A model generated the notes under the pieces. It saw nothing but the letters and a program-made list of their open reading frames with translations, was not told where the DNA came from and did no database searches. Both the position numbers and the translations under genes were made by a program. A stretch of DNA of 25,606 bases from a virus: IMG/VR virus record IMGVR_UViG_3300037189_005608, positions 1 through 25,606 of that record, one strand, 5' to 3'. The first letter of the stretch is position 1; each line of letters begins with the position of its first letter. Below are positions 20,239-25,606 of this stretch, in pieces.

Positions 20239-21869
20239 ATTTCTTCTTGATCATTAATAAATCCTGATAGTTGCGATTTATCCTCGACAGTGAATCCAGT
20301 CTCAGTTCTTACGTTCTCACTGATTCTAACCCAAATTCTACCGTCCCAACGATACAATAGCTGGGGATTGTAGTCTATGCGTAAGAAATAGTCCCCGACT
20401 TGCGGATTCTGCGGAAACGCAATACCAGCGCCAGTCGGATAACCATTAGGTGCTTGACCGTCGCCAGTAAGCATTCCTGCTGAGTAACCAAATGATCTAG
20501 GACTCGAACGAACAATAAACTGATATCTAGGATCACAGTCTGCACGATAGTCCATTTGCTGAGTAATGTCACCGGTGAATCCGGGTAGTTCAGGATTTTG
20601 ATCTGCGGTAGCATAGGTATTATCAGCAGTTCCGTATGGTCCGTCGATGATGCCAAACGATTGCACTGATAATAGCTTAGTAGTTTCTACTGAACCAGAA
20701 CCACTTCCGATTCTTTCTGGAGCCTGCTCGACCATTTCTAAACTTGCTTGTACGAATTTATTAATTTTGTCATCCATTGACATATGGTCACTATCTGCGG
20801 TCATATCCCAAATAGATTGCAGTGCATTTTTTGATACTTTGATGCCTGCACTTGCATATTTGTACTTTGGATTACGCATATAGACAACCTGCCCAGACGG
20901 TGATGTATTGCTAGTTGTAGGAATTGTGTTAACATCAATTGGCGGCGCAGGTTGATTATACTTACCGGATAGTGTAGTGTTTGACTCGTACTCGCCGTAT
21001 GTTGGAACAACATATAGCTTACTAGTATCGTATCCTGCTTTGGGTACTAACCTCTGTGCTTCTCGTAGTGCAGCATCATTGATTGCGATGTTCTTACTAT
21101 AGGTTGAGAGAATACTAGCCAAACTATCATTTTCCTTTAGCAACCAATATGTTGGGTTAGGAGGACTAATTCCAATCGGAACTTCTATAATTGATTCGTA
21201 AATTTTGTCTCCGAACGCAATAGTATAGCCCGGTGGATAAGTTCTATCCTTATCCCAATCACCGAGATAGTTGTCTTGATTGATCGGCTCTTTAAGAATG
21301 TCAGTAAATTCTTCACTGTTGACAAGTGGTTCACACTTAATACGCCATAAGTGAGGATACCAAGTTTGACTAAAGCCCTCACTTGCATAGTTACTATCCG
21401 TAATTTGATAGAATCTCTTTAATGCAACTGGAATAGTTTCGTTGAGTGGATTGTAATCAAGTAAGTGCGGAAGTTCCAGTACGTCACCGACCATAAGTTT
21501 TCTACCTACAAGATCTATCATATCGTTGTAGTGGACAGTGATAAAGATGATATCATTATTCAGGAACAGCCCGAATTGGCTTAAGTCAAAATCTAAGTTC
21601 TGTACGTTATAGTGACCACGTAAACGATAGATATCTTTGTCATACTTTCTATCTCGGTTCTCTAAGAACAACAAGTCTTGAATGTTTAATGGGTCTAGCG
21701 TATCATAGTTGGGCTGAGTAAAATCAGTTGAAGTATCACCTGTTGCTGGACCTAAATATTTGTGAATATATAGGTCTGTGCCGCCCACGGTGAATTGCTC
21801 GGCTATCGTTCTGTCTAGAAAGCGATAGTCGTTTTGTTTGTTCGAACGATATAAACTTAACTTTGGCAT
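20145..21869 (-). CDS. Neck protein, putative T4 gp14-like, enlarged
   Basis: This 574-residue virion protein starts MPKLSLYRSNKQNDYRFLD (ATG 21869). Residues 92-190 follow a gp14-like pattern: LSQFGLFLNND, then MVGDVLELP (126-134), RFYQITD and LWRIKCEPL. A W-x5-YPPG...YES...PTYW segment (205-242) resembles a small CBM5/12-type carbohydrate-binding fold, and GDYFLRIDYNPQLLYRWDG near the C-terminus is another surface module. T4 gp14 is only 256 residues. The position upstream of gp15 in the same orientation supports gp14, but the identity is not certain. An upstream in-frame TTG (21911) is less likely. There is no Shine-Dalgarno sequence; the late promoter abuts the ATG. The 3' end overlaps the endonuclease by 94 bases. 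Confidence 0.7.
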   Translation of the reverse strand: MPKLSLYRSNKQNDYRFLDRTIAEQFTVGGTDLYIHKYLGPATGDTSTDFTQPNYDTLDPLNIQDLLFLENRDRKYDKDIYRLRGHYNVQNLDFDLSQFGLFLNNDIIFITVHYNDMIDLVGRKLMVGDVLELPHLLDYNPLNETIPVALKRFYQITDSNYASEGFSQTWYPHLWRIKCEPLVNSEEFTDILKEPINQDNYLGDWDKDRTYPPGYTIAFGDKIYESIIEVPIGISPPNPTYWLLKENDSLASILSTYSKNIAINDAALREAQRLVPKAGYDTSKLYVVPTYGEYESNTTLSGKYNQPAPPIDVNTIPTTSNTSPSGQVVYMRNPKYKYASAGIKVSKNALQSIWDMTADSDHMSMDDKINKFVQASLEMVEQAPERIGSGSGSVETTKLLSVQSFGIIDGPYGTADNTYATADQNPELPGFTGDITQQMDYRADCDPRYQFIVRSSPRSFGYSAGMLTGDGQAPNGYPTGAGIAFPQNPQVGDYFLRIDYNPQLLYRWDGRIWVRISENVRTETGFTVEDKSQLSGFINDQEEIYLNSEGTFVPQAQPLSSVLQPTLPPVPPVV

Positions 21870-21874
21870 ATAGT

Positions 21875-21882
21875 TATTTATC
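21875..21882 (-). promoter_or_regulatory. T4-type late promoter, minus strand, abutting the gp14-like ATG
   Basis: Read on the minus strand, GATAAATA runs from 21882 to 21875. With its last A at -6, +1 is 21869, the first base of the gp14-like ATG. No ribosome site lies between them. Confidence 0.75.
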
Positions 21883-21886
21883 GGAA

Positions 21887-21923
21887 AAAAAAGGTTGACA
21901 TGGTTACCCAAAACTGTTATAAG
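21887..21923 (+). repeat. Promoter-bearing direct repeat, copy A
   Basis: Near-identical to 22499-22535: 35 of 37 bases match, the two differences being T/C changes in the spacer. It holds TTGACA, the block GGTTACCCAAAACTG and TATAAG. It lies upstream of the HNH gene. Confidence 0.92.
21895..21923 (+). promoter_or_regulatory. Sigma70-type promoter for the HNH gene
   Basis: TTGACA (21895-21900), 17-base spacer, TATAAG (21918-21923). Predicted +1 is near 21930. It diverges from the minus-strand gp14-like late promoter a few bases away. Confidence 0.88.
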
Positions 21924-21958
21924 AGTATATCAGCAACAGAAATGAAAAGTTGAGTATC

Positions 21959-22510
21959 ATGAAAATTAAAACTTCAGTCGAAAAGATCATCGTTTCTATG
22001 AATGATCGTCCTCGCTGTATTACACCTGGTTGTAACAACGCCGGGCAGCTAGTAAATCGTAATGTTTTTGGTCAGCCAATCTTCCGCTCATATTGCAGTT
22101 CGTGCCACACTAAGCGCCGGATTCGATTCCAAGAGAAACTGGCAGCTACTGACCGCCGGTCTGCTCCATGTTGTTCTGCTCCCGGATGCCGCAAAAAAAC
22201 GAGTATATCCGGCACAAACCGAAAAGGTGAACTTAAGTTTACTACCTATTGCCCGGAACATGTGGGGCTTGCTTCTGCACACCTTGCATTTCGTAAAACA
22301 TATTGTGAAAATCTTGACAGCCGATTTGGGTTTACTTGCACAACTACCATCATGCTAATGGCACAACTTGAAGTTGATCATATTGACGGTAACCCGTACA
22401 ACAATGATCCAAATAATTTACAAACACTTTGCAGTTGCTGCCACAAGTATAAAACAATTACTAATCGTGATTATGCTACCCCGGGTAGAAAAAAGCTGAA
22501 AAAAGGTTGA
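21959..22510 (+). CDS. HNH endonuclease with zinc-ribbon pairs
   Basis: This 183-residue protein has two Cys-rich modules (Cys20/25/46/49 and Cys71-72/77/98 with His101) and a C-terminal HNH nuclease motif: LEVDHIDGNPYNND (137-150) followed by NLQTLCSCCHKYKT (153-166). It should cut double-stranded DNA, as free-standing phage HNH enzymes do. The ATG at 21959 is preferred; a TTG three codons upstream is possible, and neither has a strong Shine-Dalgarno sequence. The gene is framed by two copies of the same promoter sequence, and the downstream copy overlaps its last codons. That suggests gain by duplication or insertion. Confidence 0.87.
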   Translation: MKIKTSVEKIIVSMNDRPRCITPGCNNAGQLVNRNVFGQPIFRSYCSSCHTKRRIRFQEKLAATDRRSAPCCSAPGCRKKTSISGTNRKGELKFTTYCPEHVGLASAHLAFRKTYCENLDSRFGFTCTTTIMLMAQLEVDHIDGNPYNNDPNNLQTLCSCCHKYKTITNRDYATPGRKKLKKG

Positions 22511-22535
22511 CACGGTTACCCAAAACTGCTATAAG
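22499..22535 (+). repeat. Promoter-bearing direct repeat, copy B
   Basis: Second copy of 21887-21923, displaced by 612 bases with no gap in the alignment. The first bases lie inside the end of the HNH gene. Confidence 0.92.
22507..22535 (+). promoter_or_regulatory. Sigma70-type promoter for the 67-residue early gene
   Basis: TTGACA (22507-22512), 17-base spacer, TATAAG (22530-22535). Predicted +1 is near 22542, leaving AAGGAGATAGTGTATG as a short leader with a strong ribosome site. Confidence 0.9.
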
Positions 22536-22559
22536 AAGACTATAGCAAGGAGATAGTGT

Positions 22560-22763
22560 ATGGGATATCGTGTTCTTCGTGACCGTGAGACTAAGTATCA
22601 GCCGCGCAAGGGTCTTGAAGGTCCCTTCTTCTATCCAAACGGTCGAGTAACATACTACGACCCGAAAGAGGGCGCATACTGGGACCCAACAACTGACTTT
22701 TATCTGTCTTTTGAGGAACAGAACGAACTCCAAAATATGATTTTTGATAAACTTAAGGCTTGA
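22560..22763 (+). CDS. Small early protein, 67 residues, unknown
   Basis: This is a charged, Tyr- and Pro-rich protein. A beta-type segment (GPFFYPNGRVTYYDPKEGAY, residues 21-40) is followed by a C-terminal helix (SFEEQNELQNMIFDKLKA). It has a consensus sigma70-type promoter and AAGGAG, so it should be made early and in quantity, as host-takeover proteins often are. No known family is recognised, and a role in takeover is only inferred. The stop overlaps the -35 region of the next promoter. Confidence 0.7.
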   Translation: MGYRVLRDRETKYQPRKGLEGPFFYPNGRVTYYDPKEGAYWDPTTDFYLSFEEQNELQNMIFDKLKA

Positions 22764-22788
22764 CATTGCAAGCCTACCGTTGTATAGT
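22760..22788 (+). promoter_or_regulatory. Sigma70-type promoter for the 386-residue early gene
   Basis: TTGACA (22760-22765), 17-base spacer, TATAGT (22783-22788). The -35 lies in a perfect inverted repeat GGCTTG/CAAGCC (22757-22774) that could be an operator. The flanking TTAAGGCTTGACA is shared with the promoter at 25492. Predicted +1 is near 22795. Confidence 0.9.
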
Positions 22789-22820
22789 GATATATAAGCT
22801 GATAATTCAGGAGATATAAT

Positions 22821-23981
22821 ATGGCTCGTCGCCCCGCAATCATCAAAGCTAAGTCTACTAAGAAGACTACTCGTGCCCCTCGTCGCGGCGTCAATCGCTT
22901 TAGCTTGATGCCCACTGACAATTGGGATAAGGCTAGGTTCTTTGCTCACTATGATGTTGAGCGCAAAGATTGCGGCAACAAGGTTAGGGAGTATATCAAA
23001 CAGAACTTTCCTAAAGATGTACTGACTAAGATCAATCGTCTTCCTGATTGGAAGGTTGATATGTATAGTCATTGGGCTGCTACTGCCCATCTTCTTGAAG
23101 TTAATCCTAATCTTGTTCCAGATGGCTATAAGACTGGTCTCGTTAAGTGGATTGAGACGCTTGCCATTGAAGGTTCTGCACTCACTGCTAAGAAAGAAGA
23201 AACCGAAGGTGAAGAGAAGCCTAAGAAGGTAGTCAACATTCAGGAAATTATGCGTGAAAAGGCTGATGAAGCCTTCGGCGACATTGAAGCACTGTTTGAC
23301 GAATTTATTGATTCGGGCTGCTCTAAGGATTTCAGCGTTGACAAGAAGGTGGTAGGCGCACTGGCTACTCGTAATATTCTCCCGCAGCATATGGCTAGTG
23401 CTATCAAGCGTTATCAACGACTGCTTGACGAATATCTTGAAGTTCAGGGTGGCAAGTGCGATCAATTGAACGAGGGCTATAGTCACTATAGCAAGATGCA
23501 AATCCGTTACGCTATCAAGATTATCGAAGACATTATCGCCGAAATGAATGGCTACATCAGTCTTAAGCAGGCTACTAAGAAGCCTCGTGCTAAGAAGGCT
23601 GTACCTGTTGAAAAGATTGTCGCTCGTCTTAAGTATTGTAAGGCGTTTAAGGACGATGCACTCATGCTTGAACTTACTGGTCTAAGCCCCGTTAAGCTTC
23701 ATGAGAGCACCGAAGCTTGGGTCTATGACACTAAGAAGCGTAAGATGCATCACTACGTTGCAGACGCTTACAGTAAGTGTCTGATGGTCAAGGGCAATAC
23801 TATCATTGGTTTTGACAAGAAAGAAAGCGGCATGAAGACGCTTCGCAAGCCTGTTGAACAGATTAAGGCGTTGATGGGTAGTAAGCCCGTTGCTCGTAAG
23901 TATTTCAAGGAGATCAAGGCTGTTGAGGCTGTACCAAATGGTCGCTTCAATGCTGATATGGTCATCCTCAAAGCATTCTAA
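22821..23981 (+). CDS. Large basic early protein, 386 residues, unknown
   Basis: A soluble, Lys-rich protein whose N-terminus is a basic tail (ARRPAIIKAKSTKKTTRAPRR). A helical domain follows (about 35-115), then a Glu/Lys linker (about 118-135), a long helical region (about 135-255), a second basic linker (KKPRAKKAV) and a C-terminal alpha/beta domain (about 260-386). No catalytic or zinc motif is visible. It sits behind a consensus promoter with CAGGAGATATAATATG. Codon choice leans to CGT, AAG and CTT more than its neighbours, consistent with strong expression. The basic tail and linker suggest nucleic-acid binding. MazG follows after 11 bases. Confidence 0.75.
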   Translation: MARRPAIIKAKSTKKTTRAPRRGVNRFSLMPTDNWDKARFFAHYDVERKDCGNKVREYIKQNFPKDVLTKINRLPDWKVDMYSHWAATAHLLEVNPNLVPDGYKTGLVKWIETLAIEGSALTAKKEETEGEEKPKKVVNIQEIMREKADEAFGDIEALFDEFIDSGCSKDFSVDKKVVGALATRNILPQHMASAIKRYQRLLDEYLEVQGGKCDQLNEGYSHYSKMQIRYAIKIIEDIIAEMNGYISLKQATKKPRAKKAVPVEKIVARLKYCKAFKDDALMLELTGLSPVKLHESTEAWVYDTKKRKMHHYVADAYSKCLMVKGNTIIGFDKKESGMKTLRKPVEQIKALMGSKPVARKYFKEIKAVEAVPNGRFNADMVILKAF

Positions 23982-23992
23982 AAGGAAAATAT

Positions 23993-24406
23993 ATGACAAC
24001 TCAAATTGATTTAAACAAGTACGCAGATTTTGTTCTTACTGTAGCGTCGGAACCTAGCAAGGATGCAGAAACATTTGTAGAGCATGTTCGTAAGCTACAC
24101 AACAACAGCCGTGTTAATATCCCGTTGCTACTCACTTCAGGTATCGGTCTTGCTAGTGAAGGTGGAGAGTTCAACGAAATCGTGAAGAAGATTTTCTTTC
24201 AGGGTAAGCCCCTCAACGAAGAAAACATTTTTCATATGAAGCGTGAACTAGGCGATATTATGTGGTATTGGATGAACGCTTGTAACGCACTTGGTCTTGA
24301 TCCTAACGATGTTATTGCTGAAAACGTTAGCAAGCTAGAAGCACGTTATCCAGGCGGCGAGTTTGATGCACACTACAGCGAGAACCGCAAAGAAGGTGAC
24401 TTGTGA
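23993..24406 (+). CDS. mazG: MazG-like nucleotide pyrophosphohydrolase
   Basis: This 137-residue protein of the all-alpha NTP pyrophosphatase superfamily has metal-binding pairs visible as EGGEFNE (56-62) and ELGD (85-88), followed by the conserved helix IMWYWMNACNALGLDPNDVI and NVSKLEARYP (111-120). It should hydrolyse (d)NTPs or related nucleotides to monophosphates; phage MazG proteins are often linked to nucleotide supply or alarmone control, though the true substrate is unsettled. It starts with AAAGGAAAATATATG, 11 bases after the early 386-residue gene. The stop overlaps the GTG of the acyl-carrier-like gene. Confidence 0.9.
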   Translation: MTTQIDLNKYADFVLTVASEPSKDAETFVEHVRKLHNNSRVNIPLLLTSGIGLASEGGEFNEIVKKIFFQGKPLNEENIFHMKRELGDIMWYWMNACNALGLDPNDVIAENVSKLEARYPGGEFDAHYSENRKEGDL

Positions 24407-24642
24407 GCAATAAGCTTGAAGCATCTATTTTAAAACTTATCGCTGAACAGTTTGGTTTAGGCAAAGTACATCCTAAAGATCGTCTCATTGAGGATTTAAA
24501 GGGCGATGCATTAGACGCAATTGAACTTGTAATGCGCCTAGAAGAAGAATTTAATGTTCAGATACCTGATGAAAAACTAGACTATATCATCACTGTACAG
24601 GATGCTATTGATTGCGTTATTAAAAGTAAGCAGTTAGTTTAA
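24403..24642 (+). CDS. Acyl-carrier-protein-like protein lacking the carrier serine
   Basis: This 79-residue protein has the length, acidity and four-helix pattern of an acyl carrier protein, including ELVMRLEEEFNVQIPDE (41-57), a hallmark of helix II and what follows. The usual D-S-L motif that receives 4'-phosphopantetheine reads D35-A36-L37 (codons GAT GCA TTA), so the attachment serine is missing. It therefore cannot be charged in the normal way and may act as a decoy or binding partner of ACP-dependent host proteins. The start is GTG, overlapping the MazG stop. Origin from a true ACP is clear from the fold signature; the function is open. Confidence 0.82.
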   Translation: MSNKLEASILKLIAEQFGLGKVHPKDRLIEDLKGDALDAIELVMRLEEEFNVQIPDEKLDYIITVQDAIDCVIKSKQLV

Positions 24643-24665
24643 GTACAATAGAATAGAGGTCGTGG

Positions 24666-24700
24666 TCGTTTCCTGATAAATAAAGTATAACAGGAAACGA
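24666..24700 (+). promoter_or_regulatory. Inverted repeat around the late promoter of gp13
   Basis: TCGTTTCCTG (24666-24675) and CAGGAAACGA (24691-24700) form a perfect 10-bp inverted repeat with a 15-base loop. The loop is the late promoter, and the 3' arm contains the AGGA ribosome site two bases before the ATG. Read-through RNA can mask AGGA; RNA begun at +1 (24688) lacks the 5' arm. Confidence 0.85.
24675..24683 (+). promoter_or_regulatory. T4-type late promoter (GATAAATAA)
   Basis: GATAAATA predicts +1 at 24688, a 15-base leader to the gp13 ATG. It sits in the loop of a 10-bp inverted repeat. Confidence 0.78.
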
Positions 24701-24702
24701 AC

Positions 24703-25488
24703 ATGGCAGCAGACCTTCTAGCAACACCAAATAACCAAGACTTAATTGAGTACAAGCAAGGACTCTTTGAGAACCTTCGTCTACGTATGGGCGGCGACAT
24801 TGTTGACCTCGAACTTGACCCTCAGCACTATGAAGCAGCATATAATTATGCCATCAAGCTTTACCGCCAAAGAGCGCAGAACGCTAACATAGAATCATAC
24901 ACACTCTTCACCGTACAGAAGAATGTGTATGAATACACGTTGCCCAGCGAATTCATCAACGTAAGATCCCTGTTCAGACGCACAGTAGGGCTTGAGACAG
25001 GTCCAAGTTCAACGTCATTTGACCCGTTCTCAAGTGCAATTCTCAATACCTATCTACTGAATTATAACTATACCGGTGGTCTTGCTACATACGATTTTTA
25101 TGCAGGCTACGTAGAACTTACAGCACGTATGTTTGGTGGTTATCTTACATATACCTTTAACCCGGTTAGTAAGTTGCTAAAGGTCACTAGAGACTTCAAA
25201 GGAACCGGCGAACGCATTCTTATTTGGGCAGACGTACAACGTCCCGAACTAGAATTGTTACAGGATCCTGGCGCAGGGGTTTGGATTGGCGACTATATCC
25301 TAGCAGTGCTTAAAGGCATCATTGGTGAAGCTCGTGAGAAGTTTCAATCAATTGCAGGTCCTGGTGGCGGAACGTCACTGAATGGTGCTGCTATGAAGGC
25401 TGAATCCAAAGCAGACCAAGAGCGATTGATAATGGAATTGAAAGCCTACGTAGATTATTCGCAGCCTCTCACTTGGGTACAAGGTTAA
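24703..25488 (+). CDS. 13: Neck protein, T4 gp13-like
   Basis: This 261-residue homologue of T4 gp13 (309 residues) forms, in T4, the head-neck collar with gp14, closing the filled head before tail joining. RLRMGGDIVDLELDPQHYEAAYNYAIKLY (about residues 26-54) aligns with T4's [28 protein letters not shown]. The C-terminal third matches as well: WIGDYILAVLKGIIGEA... GPGGGTSLNGAAM... aligns with T4 WVKDYATALAKELNGQ... LPGGVTIDGQRL.... Central loops are shorter than in T4. It follows early-type genes but has a late promoter nested in an inverted repeat, which would confine its translation to late infection. Confidence 0.9.
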   Translation: MAADLLATPNNQDLIEYKQGLFENLRLRMGGDIVDLELDPQHYEAAYNYAIKLYRQRAQNANIESYTLFTVQKNVYEYTLPSEFINVRSLFRRTVGLETGPSSTSFDPFSSAILNTYLLNYNYTGGLATYDFYAGYVELTARMFGGYLTYTFNPVSKLLKVTRDFKGTGERILIWADVQRPELELLQDPGAGVWIGDYILAVLKGIIGEAREKFQSIAGPGGGTSLNGAAMKAESKADQERLIMELKAYVDYSQPLTWVQG

Positions 25489-25491
25489 GGC

Positions 25492-25520
25492 TTGACAACA
25501 CTCACTTCTTATGTTATAGT
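25492..25520 (+). promoter_or_regulatory. Sigma70-type promoter for the dNMP kinase gene
   Basis: TTGACA (25492-25497), 17-base spacer, TATAGT (25515-25520). The upstream TTAAGGCTTGACA matches the promoter at 22760. The geometry places +1 at 25527, the first base of the next ATG. Confidence 0.88.
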
Positions 25521-25526
25521 ATAAGA

Positions 25527-25606
25527 ATGATCATAGGAATAACAGGACTCATCGGTAGCGGCAAAGATACAGCCGCTGACTATCTTTGCACATTTCACGG
25601 CTTCAA
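25527..25606 (+). CDS. Deoxynucleoside monophosphate kinase-like protein (partial)
   Basis: Only the first 26 codons are in the window. They encode MIIGITGLIGSGKDTAADYL followed by CTFHGF, with a Walker A loop GLIGSGKDT (7-15) and the following Ala-Asp that match T4 gp1-type dNMP kinases (GVKRSGKDTTADF in T4). Such enzymes phosphorylate dNMPs for phage DNA synthesis. A dephospho-CoA-kinase-like protein is an alternative with so little sequence. The ATG lies at the predicted +1 with no Shine-Dalgarno sequence. Confidence 0.75.
   Translation, partial: MIIGITGLIGSGKDTAADYLCTFHGF

Noticed and set aside
21870-21911. TTG start at 21911 for the gp14-like protein
   Set aside because: It would put the late promoter inside the coding region. 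The protein looks natural from Met at 21869, and no ribosome site precedes the TTG.
22476-23501. 341-residue open frame on the minus strand
   Set aside because: It is antisense to the 386-residue early gene, spans the early promoters, and has no start signals or protein-like domain pattern. The plus-strand gene has a promoter and ribosome site.
1-25606. tRNA or rRNA genes
   Set aside because: No cloverleaf with a T-loop GTTCRA core and matching acceptor stem was found by eye between genes, and the intergenic gaps are mostly too short.

Overview
The window is a stretch of a T4-like tailed-phage (myovirus) genome with nearly wall-to-wall genes, about 40% GC by eye. It encodes homologues of T4 gp61 primase, gp41 helicase, gp13 neck protein and gp15 tail-completion protein, with probable versions of gp14 and of the gp1 dNMP kinase. 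Promoters of the T4 late type (relatives of TATAAATA) recur in front of virion genes. Peptide deformylase, MazG, an MGME1/RecB-like exonuclease and trimeric-fibre-like repeat proteins fit marine or freshwater T4-like phages. No host gene, tRNA or photosynthesis gene is visible, so the host cannot be named.

Layout. 1-1.9 kb: small membrane protein, a short MTA/SAH-nucleosidase-like enzyme, peptide deformylase, a small unknown, then a convergent unknown. 2.0-5.2 kb: a virion protein, then primase and helicase in an overlapping pair behind a sigma70-type promoter. 5.2-8.8 kb: a late operon of four overlapping genes, including a Pol-beta-type nucleotidyltransferase and a ligase-fold protein (KxDG, EGxV and VKL motifs). 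8.8-9.3 kb: a single-gene late unit with a 5' UUCG hairpin and a strong terminator. 9.3-11.3 kb: four conserved-looking unknown or structural genes. 11.3-12.8 kb: SGNH-like hydrolase and PD-(D/E)XK exonuclease behind a sigma70-type promoter. 12.8-17.7 kb: repeat-rich fibre protein, two further virion proteins and a holin-like protein. 17.7-21.9 kb: minus-strand gp14-like, gp15 and Nudix genes, with a plus-strand GIY-YIG endonuclease wedged between gp14 and gp15. 21.9-24.6 kb: early-type region with an HNH endonuclease, two unknown early proteins, MazG and an acyl-carrier-like protein, served by three TTGACA-N17-TATARK promoters. 24.7-25.6 kb: gp13 and the start of a dNMP kinase.

Two regulatory themes run through the window. 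First, several genes without a Shine-Dalgarno sequence have their start codon exactly where the promoter geometry places +1 (2803, 9287, 21869, 25527, and nearly so at 11355), predicting leaderless mRNAs from both promoter classes. Second, two late genes that follow early-type genes (12849 and gp13 at 24703) have perfect 9-10 bp inverted repeats arranged around the late promoter. Read-through RNA should fold and mask the start region, while RNA begun at the late promoter lacks most or all of the 5' arm. This is the logic known from T4 genes such as e and soc.

The best candidates for undescribed biology are the nucleotidyltransferase/ligase pair in the late operon, the acyl-carrier-like protein that lacks the phosphopantetheine serine, and the leaderless-promoter architecture. 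No stretch longer than 300 bases is without a gene.
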